Assembly: GCA_017311315.1 (NCBI GenBank)
Contig: CM029638.1
Span: 7,250,368-7,314,367 of the forward strand
Direction: 5' to 3'
DNA from: Dendrocalamus latiflorus
Lineage: Eukaryota; Streptophyta; Magnoliopsida; Poales; Poaceae
DNA length: 64,000 nt
The translations under genes and the position numbers were made by a program. Every line of letters begins with the position of its first letter. Within the stretch, counting starts at the first letter, position 1. The notes below the pieces were generated by a model. It worked only from the letters and a program-made list of their open reading frames with translations, did not search any database and was not told where the DNA came from. Positions 24,346-35,439 of the stretch are shown here, one piece after another.

Positions 24346-25808
24346 TTAGTTGCCAGCATTGATTCCAAAAATCCGAACCTTGTGCATGTTCGGTAGCTTG
24401 GCAACAACCAGCACAATGACTGCAAGGGTGTTGAGAAAGAGCATAGGATGTTGATAATCCGTGGTGTGCGAAGCTATCAAGTACCTGAAGAGGAATAGAG
24501 CCAACCCATAATTGATGCTGATGATCAGTCAGACAGACAAAAGATAAGGGGCCAGCATATCAAGAGGTTGGGAATATAAGAGAAAAAAAAAGTGAATATT
24601 ATGTCCATGTAAAATTGAAGGCTTCAGAGATTTAATTGACAGGTCAGGTCAGTTAAGGAAAACCAGATAATTGAACTACAGAAAATTCCTACAGTATCCT
24701 TATTTTGGAGAGTGAAACTAATTTTATAGAAAACACACGAGTCCCAAGCGAAACTGATTTTTTAGAGCAAACTAGTCATAGTGTTTCCCAAAAACACTAA
24801 CAATCAGAAGCATGTTAAATAAAGCATAAATGTTTTTTTTCAAAAAGAAAAAGTTCGATGACAAAATTATCAGCCTAACATAAGGACCATATTGGGATTA
24901 ATTTTCTCTTTTACATATCATGGATGTAAGAAGAAAATTATGTGTTAAGATTCCTCATCGGTATCATAGTAAACAAATAATAATACCACATGGAAAGCAT
25001 GTACGTTTCTTTAAGAGCAGGTACAACCTAGCATGCCTGTTTGAAACAGGAGAGAAGCATGTGGAGCGACCTGATGTAGTACATTAATATTTATGCAGAA
25101 GTTAAACCTAAAAAGATTTGGTAACAGACAATACAGAAGACACATGGAAAGGTCAGTCTGTATTTCATTGTCCTTAAATGATAACCAGTAACACGCCAAA
25201 ATCGTTAGACACAAGGCATGACCAAACACCCAATCGAATCTCAATGAAGACTTGTGTGGAGATGAAGTTATACTGTGCACGTTACCTCAGGACTCAGATT
25301 TTTATGTTTATGAGCTACAGCTAAAAACGGATTCCCTTATGCATGGCAAGAACTAACTTGAGGTTCTATCTTCAAGTCCAAGAGCTATGCATTCTGCATA
25401 TTTCAAGCCAACAAACTACTAGTTCGTGGAAATTACTTTGCGAAAAAATTCTTCTCAATATAGCATGTATTGATTTGTCCATCATAATCCACAAAAAGGG
25501 CAATTTTAAAATTTCTTGGATGTCAAGTTTAACTAGTTTACTAACTAGTTCAAACAAGTTTGAACTAAATTTCGAATTGTAGTTGCCTTTTTTTGATGAT
25601 AGTTTGATTGTAGATATATGCTGATTATATATATAGATTAGCAAAGTATGTGATCTAAAATAATTCAAAACTTTGAATTTGAGTATATTTTTTTCAAACT
25701 TATACGTTTCATTTGAATTATTATAGATGAGTATATACCCTAAAACCGATATTTTCAAAAAATATACCCGAATTTAGATGGAATTGATGCATTTGAAATC
25801 ATGATGCC

Positions 25809-25898
<90 letters not shown>

Positions 25899-28340
25899 CG
25901 AGTGTTTCATGCACCCTGGTGCCTAGGCACCCATATCAATACCCGTTGATTTGCTTTGAGATTCGCAACATTTGATGTGGGTATCTTCATATACCCATAA
26001 AAAAATATATTTGAGATGTCAAACTCCGAAAAAAATTAAATTCAACTTCAGTTTAATTAGTTTGAACTATTTTTATGGTATATACTCACTGTAGTCGCAT
26101 TGAACTCAAAAGTAGTTCAAACTAGTTTGAACTGAGTTCAAAACTTACTTACCATAAATATATCAAGGGTATAAAACATTTTCATACCCAAACTCAAAAA
26201 AATTATCAGTCATACACGTGTATCGGACGGTTCTTAATGTGGGTGCCTAGGCACCCAGGTGCCTTATGTAAGTTTCCTATATATATATATCCATGATTAA
26301 GACCTTCCATCCATTATTGATTTAGCATGCCTAATATACTATATACCATTGCACTAGCACGCATCTAAAAGCAATCCAAAGGCAAGGAGGCTGGGTATAT
26401 ATAAGCAAGCTTTCTCAGATGTTAGACCATTGTTCCAAATGAATCATATGTGGTCCTTGCTCACAAATTTCTCCAAACATGCAAGAACATTTGTTGACTA
26501 ATTATTGTTCCCCAAATTATCACAATTCATACTTCGCAGAAATAGAGCAATGACCAATCCTTACAAATGTATACTATGCTAGTTTGATCTAGATATTAAC
26601 TGGTGACCTTGCATAATTGATGAAACTACCTAGCATTTACTGACTGGACAGAATCAATCATTGTGTAAATATCCATCCATGCAATAGTTTCTTGCAAAAG
26701 ATGCCATCATAAAGAATATATAGCAAAAATGAAAAAAAAACGCAACAGATTAACACTTACAGGACCACAGGAACCACAGCCAGAAATTTCCTGTTGCGAG
26801 TAAGCTGCTTCCCATTGTCCATTTGCTCCCACCAAGTCAATGTATTATACATTCCCTGGTCATCAGCAAACGGAGTTCCCTTCTTCCAGTGGAAAAAGTG
26901 GTATGTAATCTGAAACGAAGATTCAATTAGGCAAGTAGTGCAATAGAAAAACAAAGTTTGGCTAATGTCTGTCAAAAGAAATGCCACATTATAATGATAA
27001 TCATATGAGAAAATTACTATATTTTTCTGCTTCCAGAATTGAGGTTGTTTATTTGGCCATTATGTAAGAACAACCATCAAACCAGAGTACACTACAGGGG
27101 AAGTTAATCTCAGCGCAAATGCATGTCCTGGGTTGAACTTATTCCCCAATACTAAGCAAAGCTTTTTGAGTTTTGACAGCGCTCCTGCTCCTCGGTGATC
27201 AGGGAAATGCTACAGATATGCATACTCACTTAGGGTGCACCAGAACCAACCATTAAGCTTGCAAATGTGACAAATAGTGGTTACCATTCTCACACTACTA
27301 TCTGGGAATACATGAATAACGTATAACAAGGAGATAGTCAACAACACAAACAGCCATAACGAAGGAAACACTGCAAAACTATCTGAATTCTGACCTAACA
27401 CATCTTTGGAAATGTATCTCAACAGAAAGAATAGTAATACGGATTTCGATCCTTTAACAATATGTACACAGTTAAGCACCACCAGTATGATTGTACTCAG
27501 ACCTGGACTACCCTCTCCCACCAATGTACTCTGGTATTTACCTACATTTCAGCCAGCGGGGGCATACCTCAGTTTGACTATTTCAACCATTCGTGGATAC
27601 AGAGGGCCGGCAGAGATCCTCACTACTGATACTTATCATGTCAGAGTACCCATAACATGCAAAGCGAAGCTTTGTGCTAACAACATAGTGGTGTTGGGCA
27701 GAAACCTGAATGTTTAATTGTTCAGAAATCCTAAAAAACCGCGCTACATGGACTGAAATACAGGCCAGCATATAGGTTTGCATTCCATTCAGCTCAAGCT
27801 ATAGGCAGTACTAGCCGGAACGTGGATTAGAGTGTTGAGCCATTGCCTGGGAAGAATATTGAGCCAGTACTAATACCGACTTCTAGTTGGCCGACTTGGC
27901 GAATGCTAGTGCCAATTTTCAGCCAGGGAGGGCAATACGTAGGCAGGCGGCAACGGCAATACGTAGGCAGACGGCAACAGCCTGATGCAGCAATCCATCC
28001 TAATTCCTAAGGTCGTGAGACGAATAATCGAGCTTATCTCACTCGAACCGCCCGGCCTTCAGATCCACGGGGCCACCCAAGCCGAGCAGCCAATGCGCAG
28101 TCCTAATCCCAATTCTAGAAGAACCGAAAGGGAAAAAAGATAGAGAGACGGTACCGCGAAGTGGGCGAGGTTGACGAGCGTCCAGGCCATGCCGGGCGTG
28201 CAGCCGAAGACGGAGAGGACGAGGAGCCAGGAGAAGAAGAGGATGAGGATGTAGGTCGTCCACACCCCCGGGTACATGAACCACTCCGTGTTCTTGTTCA
28301 GATCCGCCGGGGGCACCGCCCGCACGTACAGCTTCGCCAT
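24346..28340 (-). CDS. ORM1-like (ORMDL) sphingolipid homeostasis protein
   Basis: Three exons on the minus strand: 28340-28155, 26909-26761 and 24484-24346. They total 474 nt, 157 aa plus stop, the usual plant ORM length. All splice sites are GT-AG. Exon 1 encodes MAKLYVRAVPP, NTEWFMYPGVWTTY and GMAWTLVNLAHFA. Exon 2 encodes YHFFHWKKGTPF and LTWWEQMDNGKQLTRNRKF. Exon 3 encodes LIASHTTDY, LPNMHKVRIFGIN and the end. ORM proteins are small multi-pass ER membrane proteins that bind serine palmitoyltransferase and restrain the first step of sphingolipid synthesis. Hydrophobic segments lie near residues 30-46, 51-66, 107-116 and 124-138. An in-frame upstream ATG at 28559 would add 73 residues, but a TATA-like site lies downstream of it, so the conserved start is preferred. 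Intron 2 (2276 nt) contains repeats. Confidence 0.96.
25811..25896. repeat. (AT)43 microsatellite in ORMDL intron 2
   Basis: Perfect AT run of 86 bp, likely hypervariable; shorter AT runs follow at 26279-26290. Confidence 0.95.
25897..26277. mobile_element. Foldback MITE in ORMDL intron 2
   Basis: Both ends carry the palindrome GGTGCCTAGGCACC (about 25919 and 26242) inside longer inverted repeats. AT dinucleotide runs lie on both sides, so it appears to have inserted into the (AT)n tract. Its interior has several aactagtttgaact-like palindromes. No coding sequence. Confidence 0.65.
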
Positions 28341-28489
28341 CGATCGAGTCCACCCAATCACTCCCTCCCCCACCCTCGCGCGAGCGCTGCGGGCTCCGTC
28401 CTCCGGCTCGGCGTCGCGGAAGAACTTGCGCGCTAGCCGCGGGCTGTAGCCTGTGTATGCTGCTACGGTCCGAGGGGTTGGAAGAATGG

Positions 28490-28497
28490 GTATATAG
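28490..28497 (-). promoter_or_regulatory. Probable TATA box of the ORMDL gene
   Basis: ctatatac on the minus strand, about 150 bp upstream of the start codon. The leader from about 28465 to 28341 contains no other ATG. Confidence 0.5.
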
Positions 28498-28559
28498 GAA
28501 GGGAGGCGGGCTTTGCCTGGTTGGTCAGCGCGGAGGAGGAACCGAGGAGGAAGGTTCAA

Positions 28560-31010
28560 AGATGGGGGCGAAAAAGTATTAACGCGAGGAAGGCAGGGAG
28601 GGAGGAATCGAGAGGAGAGGAGAGGACCGGACGACGGGGCCGAGGCGACGCACAGCGCAGGGGAGGCAGAAACGCGACCGCGACTGGGTCAAATGCGACG
28701 CACGGGGTGGGCCGTGGACGTCCTGGTCCTGGGCAGTGCTTCGGCCGCCCGGTGTGTGTGGGTGGGGGGGTTTTTTATTGTACCACATTCACAAAAGTGG
28801 TTTGTGTTACAAGTCAATCTGTCATTGACACGTGGTATATATTATTGTAGCAAATAATAAAATATTTTTTACTGTAGCATACAGGTGTAAAAAATTATTG
28901 TTTTCTGTACTATCAATAAAAAAATATTTTTCTCGTATATGCTACAGTGTTACCACAGTACTTACATATGATGTGTCAGTACTGGATTGATTCGTGGCAC
29001 AAACCAATTTGTGTCACCGTGATATAACAAAATTTCTCGTGTGGAGGCCAGGCCTATTGAGTCTCTCTTATAGTTGATTCGTTCAGAATGCTTTGCTAGG
29101 GGTTAGGGTTCTGCCAAAAAAAATTTATGGTTCAGCTCCATCTTTTTTCACTAAAGATAGAGACTTTTTTTTACTGTAACTAATAATTTTTTACTATAAA
29201 TATTTTTTATCTGTGTTTTTAATACGGTAACGGATGGCAGAGACACTGATACGGATGGCGCACACTGTTTTAAACTTAGAAAGTCATTTAGAGAATACAC
29301 TTCAAGAAACCATTTCCGTTTGATTTGACTTTTGAAGAAGCCAAAATACAAAAGCCAAAAATAACATGACCATGATGTTCTCGCTGGATTTGTGATGTGT
29401 GAGTTGCTCTCTAACTTCTAAGGTGGTTTTCTATCAAAAAGAAAAAAATATATAAGGTGGTCTAGATTCTGGTTCTATTATCTTAGTATTTCTAATGGAT
29501 AGCAAAATAACACCAATAATAAATGATTATATGATAAACTAGAGAAAATGAGCATAAATATTACTATAAAACATATGTTAATTTGGTTATCTTTATTGTG
29601 CCTTAGTATATTCGCATCCGACTAATTTGAGTCAATATTCAATTCGTATTCGTATTCGTTATAATATTCGATTCGTATTTATATTCGAGCATATTCGAAT
29701 TTATATCTATATTTATTTAAAAAATATAAATACAAATATTGAAAAATCACTATTCGATTTGTGCGTTGATACCCTACATGGCCCAGAGGAAAGAGGACCA
29801 TCGAAAGGAAAAAAGTCTGGGACAAACACCAATATTTTTTTGGGCCGGAATTGGACCACCCGACGCGTAGCCGGAGGATGGATCGGGAGTCGGGACGTCG
29901 AGCAGTACATGCATTTCGCGAAAGAAAATAGGTGTGTACTGAATCTTAAAAAATAGAAGAAGAAGAAGAAGAAACGTGCTGCGTGGAGAAGGGCCGCACA
30001 TCAGACTTCAGAAGGAACCGGAGAAAATTTTACTCACGCGGCAAGAGAAGAAAAATAAAAACCCATGTAAACCGCGCCGCGCGGTCCAGATGCCCGAGTG
30101 GCACAAGAGGAGAAGACACCCGCCCGGCGCGCGGCCCGTCTACTCCCGCGTGGGCGCGGCGCGCGACACCGGTGTGGTTTCCAAGTCCAACAACATTGCT
30201 GGGGCGGCGCAGGGGCCCATCTCTTCCCGACCCAGCTGCAGCGCGTGCAGCGTCCAACAATGCCACAATGGCTGGCCCATCCCCCGCGGCCCGCGCGGTA
30301 CGGCCGCCCTGCTGTCCCTGCCGGCCCGGCCAACGGGCCAGATCTAAGGGGCTAATCGCCGTCCGGTTCTCTCCCCGACGCTCATCCTCACTCGGCAGTC
30401 GGCAATGGGGGCGTAGTCCCATTCGGCCACTCCAGTCCCATGCCCTCCACGATCGCAGCAGTTTACAATTCGAGCAGAGAGATTGATCGTTTTGTATTAT
30501 ATTTTATTTTTTAAAATTAGAGTTAGACATGGATAGTACTGGCTACCTATTTTTCTATTATGTATTCACTCAACTAGTCTTCAGACAGTCGGTCGGATAA
30601 AATTTATCCATTTCTTTTGCACTCTACACAGGCCATTGAGCTGCAGGGATGTAATCAGAGTGAACATAGAGAAACTAATCATCGAAATGTTGAAGGAAGG
30701 TCACTCAATATTCCCTGCCTATTTAGATACAGTAATCCACATATCTGTTATTTTGTTTCTAAGTGAAATCACAGTAGACTTATTAATATCACTTGATATA
30801 TAGATATATATGGACTGATATTACTTATCCTATATTCTATTCCGTATTTTTTTTTCAGAGTAGCACTCAGATATGAATATTGAATAGTATCGATATCCAA
30901 TCATCTTTTTTTATATTCACTCCATAAATATTCAGTCGGTGATCGAACAAAAATTGTTCACTCTGTGTATACCCTTTCACGCGCCGCGATAGGAAATGAA
31001 AAATATGTAA
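28560..31010. other. Intergenic DNA upstream of the ORMDL gene
   Basis: Includes an AT-rich stretch with gtattcgtattcg repeats (about 29640-29700), a GC-rich island (29980-30480) with mutually overlapping frames on both strands and no recognised protein, and a weak two-copy repeat (30560-30625 and 30905-30970, sharing tattcactc and cagtcggt). No gene supported. Confidence 0.45.
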
Positions 31011-31520
31011 TTTCCGGTGGGATACCGGGCGCATCCCCTCATTATAGCTTCGCTTGCATACTACCCCTATTATGCCAGGGGGAAACGCCGCGCGGAGGGA
31101 GCGCCACCTCAGCCCGCGAGCGCGTCCGGCCGGCGCGTGGCCAGGAAAATTTCGGTGCGGTCAGGGGAGCGGTTTTTGCGAAAAAGTTCCTGTATTTTTT
31201 CGAAATTACGTAAAGGTCCTTTTTCCTCGCGAAAAGGTTCCTGGGAGGTTTTTTTAAAACATTTTTTTTCGAAAACACCCCTCAACTTCACCGAAATTTT
31301 GTGTACTTTGCAGGATTGCGCCCCGCGTTTTCTAAATTAAGTACGGGTCCTCGTTTAGTTACGTACAGGCCCTCGTTTTTTTTACGAAAAAGACCTTTGT
31401 CTTTTTCAAAAATACACATGTGCCCTCGATTTTTTTTAAAAAGTCCTCACGAATTATCGCCTCTTTTACTTCGGTACACACGATGGCTGGTGCGGCGTGG
31501 CGCCGCGCCTATTAGGCTAG
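31011..31520 (+). mobile_element. Non-autonomous Helitron, copy 1
   Basis: The 3' end shows a GC-rich hairpin (31489-31509, arms GCGGCG and CGCCGC) followed 7 nt later by CTAG and a host T, the Helitron 3' signature. The body has repeated acgtac(a/g)ggtcct units and matches the elements at 38751 and 43145. The 5' end is set where the three copies begin to agree (tttccgg), after an A. No Rep/helicase is encoded. Confidence 0.7.
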
Positions 31521-31549
31521 TACTTTCCACACGAGGCACAGCCTCACGG

Positions 31550-32554
31550 GGAAGCGACTTCTCTGGGGTGGTACCCCATTTGCTCTCCGTGAGGTCTGCC
31601 TCAGATGGAAGACACGTGTGCACGCACCAATCTTCGTGCAAGGCTTCCTCCCTCTTCCTTCTCCCCCGAAGCAAGCGCGGCCGGCCACTTCTTCCCACGC
31701 CGCCTTCCGTCCAACCTCGCCGTCGCCGTCGAGGTAGGCCTCCGCCGCAGCCGCCGCCGCCGAGACGGCTCCATCCAAACATGGACGCCTCCGCTGCCTC
31801 GACCGCGCCGCCGGACTCGTGGGAGACGGCCGACCTGGACGAGCCCATGAGCCGCCTGCTCCTCTCCGCGCGCCGCGTCTCCTCCTCGCCGGACCTCCCC
31901 GAGGACGACCCGCCGCCGCTGCAGCCCCCCGCGCCCGCGCGCGACGCTGCCGCCTATCAGGTAGAATTCGAGCCTCATCTGCCGCATCCCTTTTTTTTCT
32001 CACCTCGTCTCCCTCACACCCCTCCTTCCCCAGCCTCGCCGTCGCCTACCTCGAGCTCACCAGACCTCGCCCCTCCTCGCCCTGCGCCGAGCCCTCTCGC
32101 GCTGAGGTCGGCGGCCGGTGGATGGAGCCGTCTCGGCGGCGGCGGCGGCGGCAGCGTCGCGCGCGGGCGCGGGGGGCTGCAGCGGCGGCGGGTCGTCCTC
32201 GGGGAGGTCCGGCGAGGAGGAGACGCGGCGCGCGGAGAGGAGCAGGCGGCTCATGGGCTCGTCCAGGTCGGCCGTCTCCCACGAGTCCGGCGGCGCGGTC
32301 GAGGCAGCGGAGGCGTCCATGTTTGGATGGAGCCGTCTCAGCGGCGGCAGCGGCTGCGGCGGAGGCCTACCTCGACGGCGACGGCGAGGTTGGACGGAAG
32401 GCGGCGTGGGAAGAAGTGGCCGGCCGCGCTTGCTTCGGGGGAGAAGGAAGAGGGAGGAAGCCTTGCGCGAAGATTGGTGCGTGCACACGTGTCTTCCATC
32501 TGAGGCAGACCTCACGGAGAGCAAATGGGGTACGACCCCAGAGAAGTCGCTTCC
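31550..32554. mobile_element. Pack-MULE with arms copied from a host gene 5' end
   Basis: The 1005-bp element is flanked by a perfect 9-bp duplication, gcctcacgg (31541-31549 and 32555-32563), as for Mutator-like elements. Its two arms, 31550-31954 and 32147-32554, are almost perfect inverted repeats (one 3-nt difference in a GCC run and scattered substitutions) around a 192-bp loop. Each arm carries the 5' end of a host gene: a leader, then an open frame from an ATG at 31781 (MDASAASTAPPDSWETADLD...) running 60 codons to cag|gtag at 31961, which looks like a first exon and splice donor. The donor gene is not recognised. There is no transposase. A transcript crossing both arms would fold into a hairpin of about 400 bp. 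Confidence 0.85.
31781..31960 (+). pseudogene. Captured first-exon fragment of an unidentified gene
   Basis: Sixty uninterrupted codons beginning MDASAASTAPPD, then SWETADLDEPMSRLLLSARR, and ending DAAAYQ before a plausible splice donor. The mirror copy, shorter by the last six nucleotides, lies in the opposite arm on the minus strand. I do not recognise the parent protein. Confidence 0.6.
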
Positions 32555-32564
32555 GCCTCACGGG

Positions 32565-33130
32565 CGCCATGCATGCACGCTATAGCTAGCTAGCTTAGCA
32601 GCCCACGAATAATAGTCCCTATTTATATCAGTTTTTATTTGTAGAAATCAAAATGTAATATAAATATCTGGTTTTTTAAAGTATTTTCTTTGCTCATCTT
32701 GCTTCGAAGATAAAGCAGAGGTCACGAGTACATCATGCACCTCACTCCTCTCGCTTTCGTCTCACACACGTATCTCTCTCTTACTTTCCCCACTATTCTC
32801 GTCCTTCTTCTAAAAATTACTTCTTTTAATTATTACTATTTATTTTACTATTTATTTTTAGTTAAAAACCATCACATACAACTAATCACCCTCAACTATT
32901 GTAAACAGGCCTACTATAGTACAACAGTACAGTTGCCATCTAGGACATAACGGGCAACATTTGGAAGCGCTTTCACCGGTTGACATGACAGCCGTAAGGA
33001 CCAACCATAGCCTCTCAATCTTCTTCCCCCGCGCGCCGTAACATGCCTACATGTACGAACTCCTGTTTGTTGAGTGCCACGGGCATGGACGTTCTGAACT
33101 GAATGTTTTCTAGAAGTTCTCTCTGGTGGC
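32565..33130. other. Intergenic DNA between the Pack-MULE and the Mutator MITE
   Basis: T-rich to about 32900 with a diverged fragment of the family E repeat (about 32613-32690), then about 200 bp of mixed composition. No recognised gene. Confidence 0.4.
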
Positions 33131-33148
33131 GTCAAAGCTTGGGAAAGT

Positions 33149-33512
33149 GAATAAAGCTTCCCTATCCCCTTCTCTCTATTCTCTCAATCTAAACCACTTA
33201 TATCTCATCCAATGGCTAGGATTTTTTTTTTATATTTTCACCATTTACTCATCTATCAAAAATAATAAAAAAATACAGAAAAAATAAAATTTATTTTTAT
33301 TACAATTTTTTTTACAGAAATTATAATTTTATTTTTTCTGTAAAAAATTATAATAATTTTTTTTTATTTTTTTCTGTATTTTTTATTATTTTTGATGGAT
33401 GGACAAATGATGAAAATATAAAAAAAATCCTAGCCATTGGATGAGATATGAGTGGTTTAGATTGAGGGAATAGGGAGGGGAATAGGGAGAAGGGGATAGG
33501 GAAGCTTTATTC
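33149..33512. mobile_element. Palindromic Mutator-type MITE
   Basis: A 364-bp element with ends GAATAAAGCTTCCC and GGGAAGCTTTATTC. The 9-bp duplication tgggaaagt flanks it perfectly (33140-33148 and 33513-33521). Nearly the whole element is one inverted repeat centred near 33325, very A/T-rich in the middle. Confidence 0.9.
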
Positions 33513-33521
33513 TGGGAAAGT

Positions 33522-34980
33522 GACCACTTTTATGGAACTGTCCTCACATGACTACATGCTTATAACCGTCCGATCGTGCTCGGATGGCTGTGAACCCCAT
33601 TCTCGTGAGAGGATGCCGGGTACAATTCTTATGCAAGTTTTCTCTCACACGAAGCTTGGAAGTCATTCCTATATGCAAGAATTTCTGTTGGCGAAAGCGC
33701 TGGATACGTATCGCGGAGGTAAGCCCCAGTCGCCCTTCATCTGTCAACTCATGGCTCATGAGTCATGACAACAAATTCTTCTGCCTACCTGTTGACTGCT
33801 GAGCAAATTTATGTGGTTAGTGCCTTATTGCTGTACGACCGATGACTTCCCATTACGATATTTCTTCTCCAAATTAAAATCAACTTGTGGCAGGTAGGGG
33901 TACGTACGTACTTACGTAGTAAGATTTCAATTCTACTGTGCCAGGCACTTATTCGCAGGAGTAACTACTACTAATTAGCCAAAAAATAAAGTCGCCTTGC
34001 ATGCAGTAGCTAACAACATTATCCATTGCACCTCACTACCACTGTGGTGCAGAACTGATGATCGGTGGACGGCGAGTAAGCACACCACCGGAGAGCGAAA
34101 ATGTCATATACTGTCGGGCTGTCCCCGCCAAGCTGAGAGTACCTGACGGCTTTAGCCTCTTCCGCCTCCTTTCGTCGCCCCTGCCGCTTTCCACTGGACG
34201 GTAACTCGGCTCTGCCGCCTACAGATTGGCGGCTTTGCGTTTCAATGTCGAAGCTGATCAGTGCTAGCTGCAAACCACCCTAACATGTTTACGTCACACT
34301 ATACGGTTCTATTTATATTAGTTTCTAAAAACTTTTTTCTATAGTAAATAATTTTTTTACAGTAGTCAAGTATAATACACACTGCAGCACGCCAGTATCT
34401 CTATATAAATTTCTTTATAAGCTGTTACTATTTATAAGATAAAGCTAAAAACTAAAGCCAAAAACCTATATAAACGGATGCTCTCACTCCGCACCATCAA
34501 CCATCGCTTGCTTTGCCTTTACACGCTCCTTCAGGTGGTGGAGAGTTGGTTTGCTTACATTCTTTAACAAAGCTGTTGAGATCGTCGAGTTGGGTGAAGA
34601 CCTAATTCTAACTATTGTACTACCATTTGATCGAGAAAACAGAGTGACTTGCTGTGGCAAACGCACAGCCAAGAAGAGACCGACGAAGCCTGTGCCTAAC
34701 TGACGGATGGCACGTACGTACGTGTGTAGTACAGGCAATGACGAATTCTTCAGAGATAGTCAATCCAGGCTGCCCAACGTTTCAAGTTCTCTGACGACTT
34801 TCAAAGAAGGCAGCAGGTAAAGTAGTCTTCACCGGCAGCCAGCCAGCCACAAGTCAAGAACGGGCTCTGAAATTGGATAGCGGAAGGACCAGAGAAGTAC
34901 TCTCTACTCCGGTCTCCAAATGTTTCTGGAACAACATACACGAGAAGAAAAAGAGGAATTATTCTTCCTCCACGTTCGTG
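33522..34980. other. Intergenic DNA, no recognised gene
   Basis: A short frame at 33520-33768 continues the composition seen just before the MITE (about 33050-33139), so the MITE may have split an old gene fragment, but no family is recognised. A diverged family E-like repeat lies at about 34300-34480. Confidence 0.4.
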
Positions 34981-34991
34981 CAGGAAGCAGG

Positions 34992-35247
34992 GGCCCTGTT
35001 TGGATACGCTTAGATTCTGGGTAGAATTAAGCGAGAATCCCACCCAAACGCTTTGATTATTTTTCGATTCTTTCAACCGCCGCGGTGAGAAAAATCAGCA
35101 TTTGCACTGAGAATCCAAAATCCTGTACCGCAAGCCCCATCAGGATTATTCAGATTATTCAGATCGCAGATTCTTCAGATCGCGACTTATCAGAAAATCT
35201 TGATCAAATTAAAATCGATTCTCAGATAAGTGTATCCAAACAGGGCC
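34992..35247. mobile_element. Tourist-like MITE
   Basis: A 256-bp element with 21-bp terminal inverted repeats (GGCCCTGTTTGGATAC start, one mismatch). AGG lies on both sides (34989-34991 and 35248-35250), a 3-bp duplication but not the usual TWA. Confidence 0.75.
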
Positions 35248-35439
35248 AGGGTGTGCATGCAACGAGTGCTATCCCTCTGAATACATGGGGATGGGCGGTA
35301 GGGCACAGGACAGAACACACTGACTGCAATTCATAATCCGCGAGTACTACACTGTTGTGGTACTGGCCAGTCGTCTGCGCTGACAGCTTGCTGGCGTTCT
35401 TATAGCCACCCACAGTTCGACATTGGCCCTTTTTTTCTA

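Noticed and set aside
30061..30130. tRNA-like text (gatgcccgagtggcac)
   Set aside because: Resembles the start of a leucine or serine tRNA, but no cloverleaf, anticodon stem or T-loop follows.
29980..30486. GC-rich island as a possible gene
   Set aside because: Competing frames on both strands, no domain, no clear splice sites or codon bias.
31301..32589. Long Arg/Pro/Ala-rich frames on both strands, up to 400 codons
   Set aside because: They read across the Helitron end, both Pack-MULE arms and the loop; the length comes from GC-rich inverted repeats with few stops.
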